A stretch of 64,000 nucleotides of DNA from Nemania diffusa (Eukaryota; Ascomycota; Sordariomycetes; Xylariales; Xylariaceae). The notes below the pieces were generated by a model. That model saw only the letters and a list, made by a program, of their open reading frames with translations. It did not search any database and was not told where the DNA came from. Below, piece by piece: positions 11,791 to 22,581 of the stretch. The position numbers were made by a program, and so were the translations under genes. Position 1 is the stretch's first letter, and each line of letters starts with the position of its first letter. Where the stretch lies: NCBI GenBank assembly GCA_038501195.1, contig JBBPUQ010000007.1, forward strand, positions 1,651,501-1,715,500, read 5' to 3'.

Positions 11791-13086
11791 CGCAACACAT
11801 GGACTTCGTAAGCCAACCAAAGGCCAGTTGGGCAATAGAGCCTCAAAATAATGGCAGCGGTTGATATAAACGAGCTGCAGGCAATGAAAACTTTGAAAAG
11901 TCTCAATTATCTGAGTTTGAGGGCCTAGGAACATTTTGAAACTCACCCTAAGTATATATCAAGGAGAGCATACCCAAGTACTTCAGCCGTGTAAGAGGAG
12001 CACAGACCCTAACGCCGTACTTCTCCATGGCGAAGGTAAAGGATCTGTTCATACCTTTAGAGGGGTAGAGAGGCGGCATCTTGCATTATAAGGGTCTGTT
12101 CGCAGATGCACGTATAAGTTAACCGGCTGACTAGGGTTGACGTGTGTCGACGAATCGGTAGTAGCTGTATCTACGCGAACACCCTGACCGGTTGACCAAT
12201 ACATTTAACCAATCGGCCGAACTCCCTCACTTTAACGAATAATTCTCCCTATGTTATAGTTGTTAAATTACGAATGTGTTGAGAATTATTATTATTTTGC
12301 CAAGAGCTCAGGACCTAGCACGCGAGCTTCATGGTCTAGAGAGATTTTCTTTGTTCCACGATGTGTTATCACAATAACCGATGAATTGATGGTAGTGTCC
12401 AGCGACCGAAAAAGGTATCAGAGTCGATCAGTTTCACTACTCCCTTCAACTACGGATATATAGCTCGCTTGTCACCTATAAATTCACCGTCACCGTTGAG
12501 TTAGAAGACCCACTTAGAGACCGAGATGCACTGTAACGACGGGATCAAGGGTATGGCTAGTCGGATGGGATTTACCCGGGAGACGAGATCGGGAAGAATA
12601 CATCAGTGCGTGCATAAACATAATCAGTCTGGGGATCTGCAAGACAAATCGGTTCCAACAAACAAGACGTCGGGCGCTGCTTGGCACCCTGATCACACCG
12701 CGATGAAATAGATATGGTGAATATAAGAAGCCGGGCTCGCGTTCTAAAGACAATCAATAATGGGAGAAAGTGACATCAAGAGTAACACGAAGAAGGGAGC
12801 AAATCGAAGGTCCTAGTGCCCGTCCCCGCGCCCTAGCTTTCATTGGATTTGGATGTCAGGGTTAAATTCTAAGTATCCAGATAGTTAGAGTGTGTATATA
12901 TTTACGTCAAGCACATATAATACATAGGTCGTCCGCTGACTCATCGTGGCGGTGCGGCGATCAACCACCTGTTCGTCATAGCCGCTGGCATCCTAACCCC
13001 ACAAGCAAACAGTAGACAAGGAAAACGAAACTGTCGAGTATCGGGACATAACTTTCCTTTAAAGCTCGTATCTGCAATGTATCACA
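11791..13086. other. Intergenic stretch between divergent genes
   Basis: Upstream region shared by the receptor (minus) and the HET gene (plus). ATG triplets upstream of 11790, for example on the minus strand near 12080, open no frame that joins the receptor. No repeats or RNA genes seen. Confidence 0.55.
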
Positions 13087-15039
13087 ATGCCTTTATGTGA
13101 ATTCTGTGCTTCGTTTTCGCTATCTGAAGATGTCGCGGAAAAGGTGTGCTTGCCAAACTACTCGCAGCTCCAAAGAAATGCCAAGAACGGCTGCGATGGC
13201 TGTCGAACCTTTAGGGATCTGCTAGAAGTCACGCTTCCGCCCGGGAGCATGCTTGATCCCGATGTTTCTGCTTTCTTGAAAGTCAACCATGCTCCCCCGA
13301 GCGCATTCGGTGATATCTGGTACGATGTTCCTCATTCTACACCCAATAGAATCCAGCTGGTTCACTGGCCCGAGCCGTCGTTCTCGGGGCGCCCCAAAGA
13401 TGTATTCATTCCCCAGTACCCGACCGCCGATCCATGCCTGCAACAGGTGCGATCTTGGCTCGAAGAGTGCCTCGTGCATGGCTGCGCACGCCGGGAAGAC
13501 GCTGTCCTACCAAAGAGGGTAATTGAGGTACCCAAAGACGAGAACCAACAGCCGTTACTTCGCGTTCCGTGCGGAGAGACGGGTACGTATGTCGCTTTGA
13601 CACACTGTTGGGGCACGAGACCGATGAAAAAACTGCTCATGGAATATGAAACAGAGTGGCGCCACGGGATCGACCCGTCATCGCTATCTCAAAACTTCCA
13701 AGACGCCCTAAGAATCACCAGACTCTTGGGCTATCGCTATATCTGGATAGATGCGCTGTGTATAGTGCAGGACTCTGCAAAAGACTGGGAGGAAGAAGCC
13801 CCGAAAATGGCAGAGGTTTATAGTGGTGCTAGTCTTGTCCTATCGGCTGCGTTCGCGACAAACAGTGATGAGGGATTTCTACGGTATCGGCCGTCACTGG
13901 TCACACCTATGCTCGGTCTTCAGTCAGTATACTTCGTGAGCGAGGCCTTCCTCGATAACGAGGATCAATTCAGGCGCATCATAGACATGTGCCCGCTCAA
14001 TTCTCGTAGTTGGTGTGCCCAGGAGCGCATCATGTCCACCCGAATTCTGCATTACACTCCGTACGGAATGCTGTGGGAGTGCGCCCAGACTTTCTGGACC
14101 GAGTCCCCGAAGCCAGAGGTGCGCATCAATGATATTTATCGAACCAATTCGGTTGGATCCCTTGACAAGCGACAGCATGATATTCTTGGTCATATCGAGC
14201 GGTGGTTTCAAAGGCGAAAGAATATACCTGCTGAACCCCCTGACCAGGAACTACTAAACAAGGCCCTACGCGCCTGGTTTCACTGTGTCACCGAGTACTC
14301 GGGGCGAGACTTAACTCACGCAACGGACAAGCTGCCCGCTATAGCAGCACTAGCAGACGTGTTCAGTGACGGACTAGGCGAGTACTTGGGCGGCATTTGG
14401 AGCAAATTCCTCTCGCGATGCCTCGCATGGGAGGCCACGGGGGTTTCGCGTAAGATATTAGCCGAGTACCGCGCGCCATCTTGGAGTTGGGCTTCGATAG
14501 ACTGTCGGATACACTGGACTTGCGAGCACGAGCGCAAATTTGACCCGAGGTCGTGGTCTGACCAACATGGTGCCCGACTTTTGAAGCACAAGATAGTTCC
14601 TGGGCCAGTGGCAAACCCATATATGAGTGTTGGGCTAGGCTCTTACCTCGTGATCGAAGGGGACTGCGTCGATGCGCGGCCGATCTCTCGGGCGGTCACT
14701 GAGCCTATCCACTATACCGGCGGCTGGGATGATCTGACTAACAAGTCAAATGCTAGCCTAACCTGGTCGAGTAGTCAAGACAGTCTAGATGAGCTCATTC
14801 TCCTACGTTTGCAAGAGTGTAGGATAAATCCAGCAAGTAATGCGGGCCGGGAGAAGATGCATATCTTCGTAATACTGCTCCATGCCGTAAGTGGTGACGA
14901 TCGAAGCCACGGTCCGTCCACCTTCCGTCGGGTTGGTTCGGGCACCCTATTTATAGAACCAAGAAAGGACTCTGGCACGTCTATAGAAGAGTTAGGCAAG
15001 TCGATTGAGTGGAATCAACGGCATATAACATTGATTTAG
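13087..15039 (+). CDS. HET-domain (heterokaryon incompatibility) protein
   Basis: Single-exon gene of 650 codons. The HET domain covers about residues 165-315: it starts with TYVALTHCWG, continues with ALRITRLLGYRYIWIDALCI followed by VQDSAKDWEEEAPKMAEVY, and ends with SGASLVLSAAFATNSDEGF, the usual three blocks in order. A Cys-bearing N-terminus (MPLCEFC and GCDGCRTFRDLL) precedes it, as in many HET proteins. The segment with SRSWCAQERIMSTRILHYTP (about 309-328) and the distal YRAPSWSWASID (about 460-471) are also standard for the family. HET domains act in self/non-self recognition and trigger cell death when incompatible partners meet; most fungal genomes carry dozens and few are proven incompatibility genes. 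No NACHT or repeat domain is attached. The reading frame is uninterrupted, so the gene appears intact and has not been damaged by repeat-induced mutation. Confidence 0.95.
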   Translation: MPLCEFCASFSLSEDVAEKVCLPNYSQLQRNAKNGCDGCRTFRDLLEVTLPPGSMLDPDVSAFLKVNHAPPSAFGDIWYDVPHSTPNRIQLVHWPEPSFSGRPKDVFIPQYPTADPCLQQVRSWLEECLVHGCARREDAVLPKRVIEVPKDENQQPLLRVPCGETGTYVALTHCWGTRPMKKLLMEYETEWRHGIDPSSLSQNFQDALRITRLLGYRYIWIDALCIVQDSAKDWEEEAPKMAEVYSGASLVLSAAFATNSDEGFLRYRPSLVTPMLGLQSVYFVSEAFLDNEDQFRRIIDMCPLNSRSWCAQERIMSTRILHYTPYGMLWECAQTFWTESPKPEVRINDIYRTNSVGSLDKRQHDILGHIERWFQRRKNIPAEPPDQELLNKALRAWFHCVTEYSGRDLTHATDKLPAIAALADVFSDGLGEYLGGIWSKFLSRCLAWEATGVSRKILAEYRAPSWSWASIDCRIHWTCEHERKFDPRSWSDQHGARLLKHKIVPGPVANPYMSVGLGSYLVIEGDCVDARPISRAVTEPIHYTGGWDDLTNKSNASLTWSSSQDSLDELILLRLQECRINPASNAGREKMHIFVILLHAVSGDDRSHGPSTFRRVGSGTLFIEPRKDSGTSIEELGKSIEWNQRHITLI

Positions 15040-16399
15040 AACATATGAAGTGTTGAAGTACTTATCTAGCATTACGTCAAACTAGTGGGAATGAGCATTC
15101 CTATGAATGAGAACCCTTATTTTGCGCACGCGAAGTCAACAGCGGTATCTGAAATAAGCTTTTTCACGGATGGAAGGGTAGAATACATAATATTCCGGAG
15201 TAGACATGCTTGTCCGCAACGTGGGAGAAAAACTAGGCAAGCCAAAATACAATTTTGATGCTCTCTCGTGTCTGATGCCCATATTTTGAATTATCTGTAG
15301 ATATTGTATATTTCAATACTAAATTACATCATGCGTCTATTATAAGCCACTCACGCTATTTAAAGCCGCACCGCGGCCCAAACCTTATCGTTTGTAGTGC
15401 TTCTAGTCCTATATTATAATACTTCTAAAGTAACAAGTGTAGTAACCTCTAGAACTCGGATCTTGACTTGTTGTTTGATAGAATAGTTATCTGTTTAATG
15501 CTAGCTGTTTAACCTCGTAAATAGGCGGAAAGGGGCTAACATGTGAAATTTTATAAGTAAAGAAATTTGCTAATCGAGTATCAAAACCCGTTGAGTATTT
15601 AGAAAGACATATATTTAGATTTCTTAATTGTGCCGCTTTGTTAGATAGGCTCAAGGTTTAGCGATCGTCTCCCTAGTTTGAACAGTATACTAGGATGTTA
15701 CTCTTGTGTGATTCAGGGGGGGTGCAGGTCAATGCTCGTTATTCATCCACTTCCTTGTCATATGTTCTTAGGCATCAATACATTCGTTGGAAGGAATAAT
15801 TGTACTCATACTAGAGAACTTCCAAGAGTTCTTTCGAAAGGTATAACAAATATCAAGTACATTAGGCTTGGGTGCCTTTTCAATTTTTTAAGCCTAGTTA
15901 TAATATATCACACTGCCCCCTAATCGGGGATACTGGCTATCCCCGGAATCCCCGAGAAGTATGCTCAACTGCAGGCGTCTTCCCCGTGTAGATTTGAGCA
16001 GCATGGTCTAGGTAAGGTGCTATCATCGATATCCCAGACTGCCTGCGGTACTTATTACCAACCTGTGAAGAGGACAATAAGCAAGACTGAGAAATTTTCT
16101 CCCTAAACCCCGCACTGATTTTCTAGGAAACTATAGTAAACCGAGTTGACATCTATCGCTTGTTATACTATGTCCAATGCTAATGAAATAGGAACGAGGG
16201 TCATTCTTCACCAAAACGCCAGCATCTCGGCCCAGATGTTTACTCTCAGCAGCTCAACATGCGCGCCAACATACGATCTATCGGAGTATAAGGCACAAAT
16301 TCCGTTACCGAAGCACACAAGACCCAACTCCGTATCCCGGCGGAAAGCTAACAGCATCGTATCTTTCCATGGATCATGCATGCACGCATCGAACTTACT
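15040..16399. other. Intergenic stretch between convergent genes
   Basis: AT-rich spacer between the 3' ends of the HET gene and the multicopper oxidase gene. Open frames at 15678-15923 and 16146-16412 lack any protein signature. No repeat or RNA gene was seen. Confidence 0.6.
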
Positions 16400-18512
16400 T
16401 CAGCCGTCGTAGTATGTAAGCACCAACGGGTCGTAAGAGTCGTTTCCGTACGCGCTGCCACCGTAGTTTAGGTAGCCAGCGATGTATGGTTCCGGGATCT
16501 CTCGCAACATGGACAGGGCGTCGCCGAACACCCAGGCGGTTTGCATCCCTGGGTTACCATGTCAGTACGGCCAAGGCTGGAACAGATCAAGAAAGTGTAA
16601 ATAAAATATTTTGCTTACCCATTATCATGTGGTGGATGATATGGCAATGCAGCAGCCAGGCGCCAACGTTGTCGTCGGTGATCCTGATGCGCCATGCCCT
16701 CCATCCAGCTGTCACTCCATTCCCGCCTTGCTCGGCGTAACGATAAAGCATGGTGGTATCACGCCTGGCAGGCGTATAGTTTGCAAATTGTTTCTCGTTG
16801 GCGACAGCATCATACGTCCCATTGCCGGATCCTAGGTCCCAGTAATGCTCTCCATGGGCGTGCATAGGATGATACTCGAAAAAGCCCGAAGGGCCCGAGT
16901 TGCTGAGCCATACTATGTCCAGTACCTCTCCGACCTCAGCCGGGAATGCCCTCATGTTCGGATCCCAGCCCTGATGCGTCACTGCAAATTTGTAATTGGG
17001 CGTCTTTCCAGTCATGTATGCGTCTATGAGGTAAGGCCTGTAATGCAGATCCGCCGCTTCTGTGTCGGTCCACGTGAGGTCGTTGTTCCTACCAGGATTA
17101 GCTTGCCCTATTACTACAAGGTTGAGCGAATACTTACACCCAGATCAATGACCCGGTGACAGAGCCGCCTACATACGTGCCATTGATGACCTTCTCATGG
17201 ACTGTGATGTATATGGTTCGAGTCACTTCCGAGAGCGGTGGGAATGGCGTCTGGGGGCACAAAGCTTCCAAGGTATACTCCAACCAGCCGGCCAATGAGC
17301 CATCAGGAGGTAGCGAAACTGGGGAATGATCGGGGTTTTTCCCCGGAGGTTTAGGTAACCAGCGATTACTACCCCCGTGCCGAACGATAGTAGAAGCACC
17401 GTATCGTGACGACAGAGATCTCCCGACGTCTTTTTTACACTTTTTAGTCGAGGCAGAGGAGGTGCTGTTATTATATTGCAGAAGGGCGTATCCCTCAAGG
17501 CCAGGTGTTCGTCCGCGAGTCTCGTATCGGATCCAGAACTGGTCTTTACCCTCAGTAGAGAGTTCATCTTGTGACTTCGTAGTGATGAGTACATCAAAGC
17601 GCTGCCCGCCACCCAGCTGAATGTGGTCCACTTGGGCCGGCTTTGTATAATATCCATCGGCACTTATCACCGTGAGATTACTGTGACCCTCGATTCCGAC
17701 CTGTATGAATGATATGGTAGCGGCGCCGATGAAACGGAATCGATATGTCTTTCCGGGCTCCACGGCAATAATGTGCGGTTTGCACGAATCGTCGGGAGCA
17801 TCGTCGAAAGATCGGGTACCTGATCGATCGTTGAAGAGGAGGGAATCAGGCTCTCCTGGCCATACGAAAGGGGTAGCTAGAAGGTCGCTCTCGATCTCTT
17901 GGTCTGTCTTCTTGTAAAAATCGCCTAGCACGACCGGCACATCCTCATCCCACTGGTAGGGCGGGACGCCCGCGTCTTCCACATAGATCACGCCGTGAGC
18001 TGTCATAGATTGGAATCCGATATGAGAATGGTAGAAATATGTGCCGGCGTCGCCAATTTCAGGGTGGATTTCGTAATCGAAATATTCGCCTGGCGCGATG
18101 GGCCACTGGGATACTTGAGGCGATCCATCAGAGAACGGCGCTGTTCGCATGGTGAGCCCATGCCAGTGCTATAGTCCCGAACTTGTTAGCCTAATAGATA
18201 AATATAATGGGTTGATAGTATACACACAGCAGTTAAATTGAGATCTTGTAAGTGATTATAGACCCTGACCCAGGAAGTTTGCCCTTCTTTGAAGTACAGT
18301 GTTGGTCCCGGGAACGTGCCATTGAATACTACCGAGCGCCGTTGTTCACAATTTAGCGTTATCACTTCCTCTGTCGCATATAAGGCGTATTCGGGTTGCC
18401 ATAATTCATCGTGAACAACGGCGCTAGCTGCCAGACATGTCTGCAATAGCCGAATGTGTGCCAGTAACAACAACAGTAGATGTAACGGCCAAGGCATCGT
18501 GGAGCAACTCAT
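16400..18512 (-). CDS. Secreted multicopper oxidase (ascorbate oxidase/Abr1-like)
   Basis: Copper enzyme that oxidises phenols, pigments precursors or metal ions while reducing oxygen to water. Four exons on the minus strand: 18512-18228, 18168-17138, 17088-16619 and 16548-16400, giving 644 residues. All four copper motifs are present: HWHG at 96-99, HSH at 142-144, HPMHAHG at 512-518, and HCHIIHH at 586-592 with Met597 in the axial position. Cu-oxidase 3, 1 and 2 domains follow in order. A hydrophobic leader (LHLLLLLLAHIRLL and neighbours) implies secretion. The HWHG motif is completed only by intron 1 removal, and Met597 only by intron 3 removal. The motif context (EYHPMHAHGEHYWDLG) resembles ascomycete pigment or ascorbate-type oxidases more than white-rot laccases. 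A start four codons downstream (MPWPLHLL) is also possible. No polyketide synthase lies nearby in the window, so a pigment role is not supported by context. Confidence 0.9.
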
Positions 18513-20741
18513 CAGGAATGCTGCTGTTCGGGCGAACAATAAAGTTATCCTATCTACTTCAGACTAGAAGGACCCTTGGTTTTATAGCTTCAGCAGGGAC
18601 GAGAACGCATAACAAGGGCTAAGCTAGCTCTCTCGGTCTTTATAGATAACCTCGCGATGTCGGCATAAATCTTCGAGTAGCAGCCGTGCCTAGTCTGCAG
18701 ATACTTTGACGCGCATCTAGATGCATGCAAGGGTGCATCAATACTTCCAGTACTCTCTTACCACGGCACACATAACTGATGGCTTACATCTCAGTCTCCG
18801 GGAAAACTATCCCAGGCACGGCCTATTTCTCAGCCCTGTCAGTGCACCATTAACTTTTGGTGCGCATTTTATGAAAGTAGTTAGTTATACATGAAGTGTG
18901 AAACCGGAGATGAATGACTTATCCCCTAAGAGGCACCGTTCCTAGAACAAATCGACCCGTCTGACCTGCCGTCGCCGAGAAGCAGATAAGCCAAAAACGT
19001 TAGTGCCGGAAACCGTGGGAAGCACCATTACACGGTAGAGCACGCTGCTTACATCGCATATGGTGATGGTGCTGATGTGCTCTGCGGGAATGAATAAAAT
19101 TAGCTATCTCAGTAATAACAGTCAAACATGTCCCCACAGGGTATCCGTCATGCGAGACAGAACGCAACAGCGAGTTGAGTAGTTAGTGTTTCGAAACAAA
19201 GAAATTCGATATTCCATGATACGGTCCTCCCGAAACCGCGTACTCTCGAGACAATCAGTGTTACCCAGCCGCGCGCACCAACATGATAGCCGTTACACTA
19301 ACATCTGAGGCGAAAATAATTCGCAATTGGTCAGCCGGTAGAACCCAAACAGCCCGAGCAACACGCTATGATCAGAAACTAGAGCCCCCCCTCCTAGCAG
19401 ATGCCGATGGGGCGACCTTTAGAAAAGGGCATGTACACATTTTCGGCCATACAGAGCGAGACATACCAAGTGCCCTGTGCTGAGCTCAACCTTGTAGGGC
19501 GGGTCGTATGCCGGCGTCGGTGAATCGGGGACCTCTCTTTCCACTGAGACCCGAATATAAGCATTAAGTAGCTGACCAAGAGTAAAGCGTTAGACGCGTA
19601 GAAACCGTGCCCCTATGGCTAGATGAGTGCAGCTTGAGATACAATGGCATCGTGGAAAGATGAGGTCGACAGGTGAGGTGTAACAGAGAAGACATAATTG
19701 TTTCAAGCGAGGGATTTATTTACTTCATGTCGTGTGAAGCAAAATGATGGAAGTGCTGTGGCACAGGAATACTTTAACCTTGAGTGTAAATAAAGCTATT
19801 TGAAGAAGGACCCTTATTCTAGGTATGTCTCGGACCTTCACATCTTACAGGGTCTCTAGATAGGTCCCCTTTTGAGGCCCCTTTTTACTGTCTCTAATCT
19901 CAACTGATCACGAAGCCACATAGCAAAGCCACAGTGACAAGCCACAGAACGGTCAGTGATGACTAATCAATTTGGTTTTCGACTTGGACCAGGGGCCCTG
20001 GAACGGATGGCGCTTGAAGAAGAAAACCCCCGTAACTTTCGAATAATAATAAGCCACAGCCGATTCGGTTAAGCATGAAGCCCACCCACTGGGATTCTTG
20101 CCATCCCGGGCCAAGTCGCGCCACAATGGCCGATACCCTGACGGCGTGCTTATCTCCTCCTCTCCTCGGTCTCGCGCCCAAGAGCGGCTCTACAGCGCGG
20201 TCTCTAGGCTCCCGTCTCGCCGTCCCTCGATGCCGACCCGCCGCCATTGAACACACATATAAGAGATCGTGACCCTAAAACAGCCCGCCCTGGTGGGCGC
20301 GTGGCTGCCGAAGTGACCCTGCTGTGACACCCTCCGTTAGCGTCATCCTCATCCTCTTCGGTTGAGTGGCATCGTCGCACGAGCACTGCCACGGCGGATA
20401 CGAGTCCATCCCCATCCTTATAAATTAAAGTGGTGTATAAGTCGTGCTTCCAATATCCGGAGATATGCAGTGACGCCACGCATTCGTCGTGCCACCTCAC
20501 AGGCCTCCCCAGCTGACTACCCGAAAGACCCCGCCAACGCCGCAGGCGTCGATCCTCGGCATTGCAGCGGCAGCGTTCCACGAAAAATGAAGTCCCCATG
20601 CAAGCAAGCGGCGGTTGTGCAGGAGCCACGAATTTGTATTGCCATAGGCGTATTGAAATTTTAGATTGGTATCATTACATCCCATCTTACCGATGCGCGC
20701 TCCCGAGACTTATCACGCTAAGTTGGGCCTCGTCATGGTCT
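18513..20741. other. Intergenic stretch, 2.2 kb
   Basis: Spacer upstream of the multicopper oxidase and downstream of the dehydrogenase. It includes overlapping GC-rich open frames on both strands at about 19960-20680, but none has a domain, a plausible exon partner or a biased third-position pattern obvious by eye. Treated as non-coding. Confidence 0.5.
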
Positions 20742-22581
20742 TTACAGGGCACCCACCACCTCGTCCACGATGTGGATTTTGATGCTGAGCGTACTGGAAT
20801 CGGCAGCTAGCTCAAACGCCTCGATCGCCTTCTCTAGCGGGAATTTGTGCGTCACCAGCTTGTTCAGGTCCATGACCTCGCCGCTGAGACACTGGATGGC
20901 CGCTGGCCAAGTGTCTCGGTACCGGTTGATGAACTTAAGATCGATCTATTTCGTGTCATGTCAGCATCTGACCCCCCACCGCAACCATACACCGAGCCTA
21001 TTCGGTTCATGAAAGCCGCCAAAGTAGATCCTTACCTCGGCCAAAGAGAGATGCATGAATGGGATATTATTCATGACGGGTCGACCCACGCCGATAACCA
21101 CTAGGAGAAAAGTCAGCAATGATCGCGTGCTGCTAGTAGAACATGACTATATCTCGGGTGAATGCTTGAGATGTAAAATTCTTCCTCGAAAGGCAATTTC
21201 TCATGAGACAATATGCCAAGTTGAGAAAGGCCTCTTGGGTCATGACGTACTGAGAGTACCACCTCTCCGGACAGTATAAGCCGCTGTGCATACACTGCTT
21301 TCAACTCCCGTACACTCCATGACCGATGCCGGCTGGGAGTATTCGTCGTCTCCGTATAATTTTCGGATCTGCTTTGCGTTTTCTTCGGGGCTGATTTTAG
21401 TGTTGACATGGTAAGTCCGACAGTGTGGGACAAACTCCTCTAAGACTCCGTCAGTAATCCTTCCATTCCCTTGGTAAAAATTCCCGAACTAGTGTTTGGG
21501 GTGTGTGCTCAGGGTGCAGTAGAGACCTCGTGATCAAGTCTGCTATGCTTAGGAAGCTACCTAATTAACTTACTTGCGAATTTCAAACGTGCCGCGTCTA
21601 TGTCTGTAATGACTAACGGATGGGCACCAGACGCTCGCGCTGCAGCAAGAGCCACGAGACCGATGGGGCCAGCGCCACAGACTAGAGTAGGTTGACCAAG
21701 ACGAACGTTCGCTCCCTTGATGCCGTGCAGAATAACACTAAGGGGCTCAAGTAGAGCCCCCTCGGAGTAAGTCAAGTTGTCTGGGATCCTGTAGATTTGA
21801 TTAGCATTTTTCTTATCTCTCAGTTAGCAGTAACTCGTGGCTAACTTACTTGTATAGCCATTTAGCTGGATGACGTTTGAATCTTTGGATAGTCCCATTG
21901 TCGGGCCAGATACCCGAGAATTTGACATTATCACAGAGATTATAGCGTCCCTCCCTGCAGAGGAAGCATTGTTCGCATGGCTCTTGGGGCTCGATACCCA
22001 CTCTATCACCTGAAAGGTAGTCAGTACTAGATCAGACTACCCAAGCCCAACGATTTCCGTCATTTAAGTAGTGGCATATATGCTAGCAAGAATTCTGGGA
22101 ATTGACTTGCCTGGCTTGAGACTTGTCACACCCTCTCCACACTTGAGAACAATACCAGCTGCTTCGTGGCCTAAGATGCAATCGCCTTTGACCTCAAGCG
22201 ATCCTATCCTGCCTGACTTCCATAGGTGCATGTCAGATCTATACCATATATGTTAGTGTTTATCGCATGCTTTGCAATTTCAAAATATTCAAGACATAAA
22301 TTAAATGGTGATCTCATAATAAAGTGAGCTTACCCGCATATTCCAGAGCATTTGACCTGTAGAATGACCTCTCCTAACCCTGGTTCTTCTATCGGTGCGT
22401 CTACAAGCTTTATTCTGTGGTCTTCCGTAACCTGGAGCGATGGGTTCTTATATTTGGCCACACCATTCGAGTGACCGTTGGTGTGGCCATTAGTATGGCC
22501 GTTTGTATGGCCGTTTGTATGGCCATTGGCGTGGCCGTTGGTGTGGCCGTTGGCATGGCCATTCGTACCTGCACCGTTCAT
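20742..22581 (-). CDS. Zinc-dependent polyol dehydrogenase (L-arabinitol 4-dehydrogenase-like)
   Basis: Cytosolic medium-chain alcohol dehydrogenase of the sorbitol/xylitol/L-arabinitol group, expected to oxidise a polyol to a ketose with NAD. Seven exons on the minus strand: 22581-22334, 22238-22111, 22009-21850, 21788-21574, 21439-21251, 21100-21036 and 20945-20742; 402 residues. Catalytic zinc ligands are Cys82 in GICGSD, and His107-Glu108 in LGHEAAG. The structural zinc loop has four Cys ([16 protein letters not shown]). The Rossmann motif is [11 protein letters not shown] followed by VITDID, whose Asp favours NAD over NADP. C-terminal family blocks are [28 protein letters not shown] and [13 protein letters not shown]. 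Intron 2 begins with GC, not GT. Residues 7-40 are a tandem [A/T/S]NGH repeat not normal for the family. In fungi this enzyme works in pentose catabolism; a sorbitol or xylitol dehydrogenase cannot be ruled out. Confidence 0.9.
22461..22563 (-). repeat. Tandem 12-bp coding repeat, [A/T/S]NGH units
   Basis: About eight in-frame 12-base units encode the tetrapeptide NGH plus Ala, Thr or Ser at the start of the dehydrogenase. The units are nearly identical, differing mainly at synonymous positions and at the fourth residue, which is the signature of a coding minisatellite that expands and contracts. The result is a His-rich extension before the catalytic domain. Confidence 0.9.

Noticed and set aside
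19963..20629. Overlapping GC-rich frames upstream of nothing obvious
   Set aside because: No domain, no splice-consistent extension and frames open on both strands.
21113..21433. Continuous minus-strand frame suggesting a distinct protein
   Set aside because: It is a mixture of a dehydrogenase exon in another frame and intron sequence; the family motif MVIGVGR needs the GTACGT donor at 21250.
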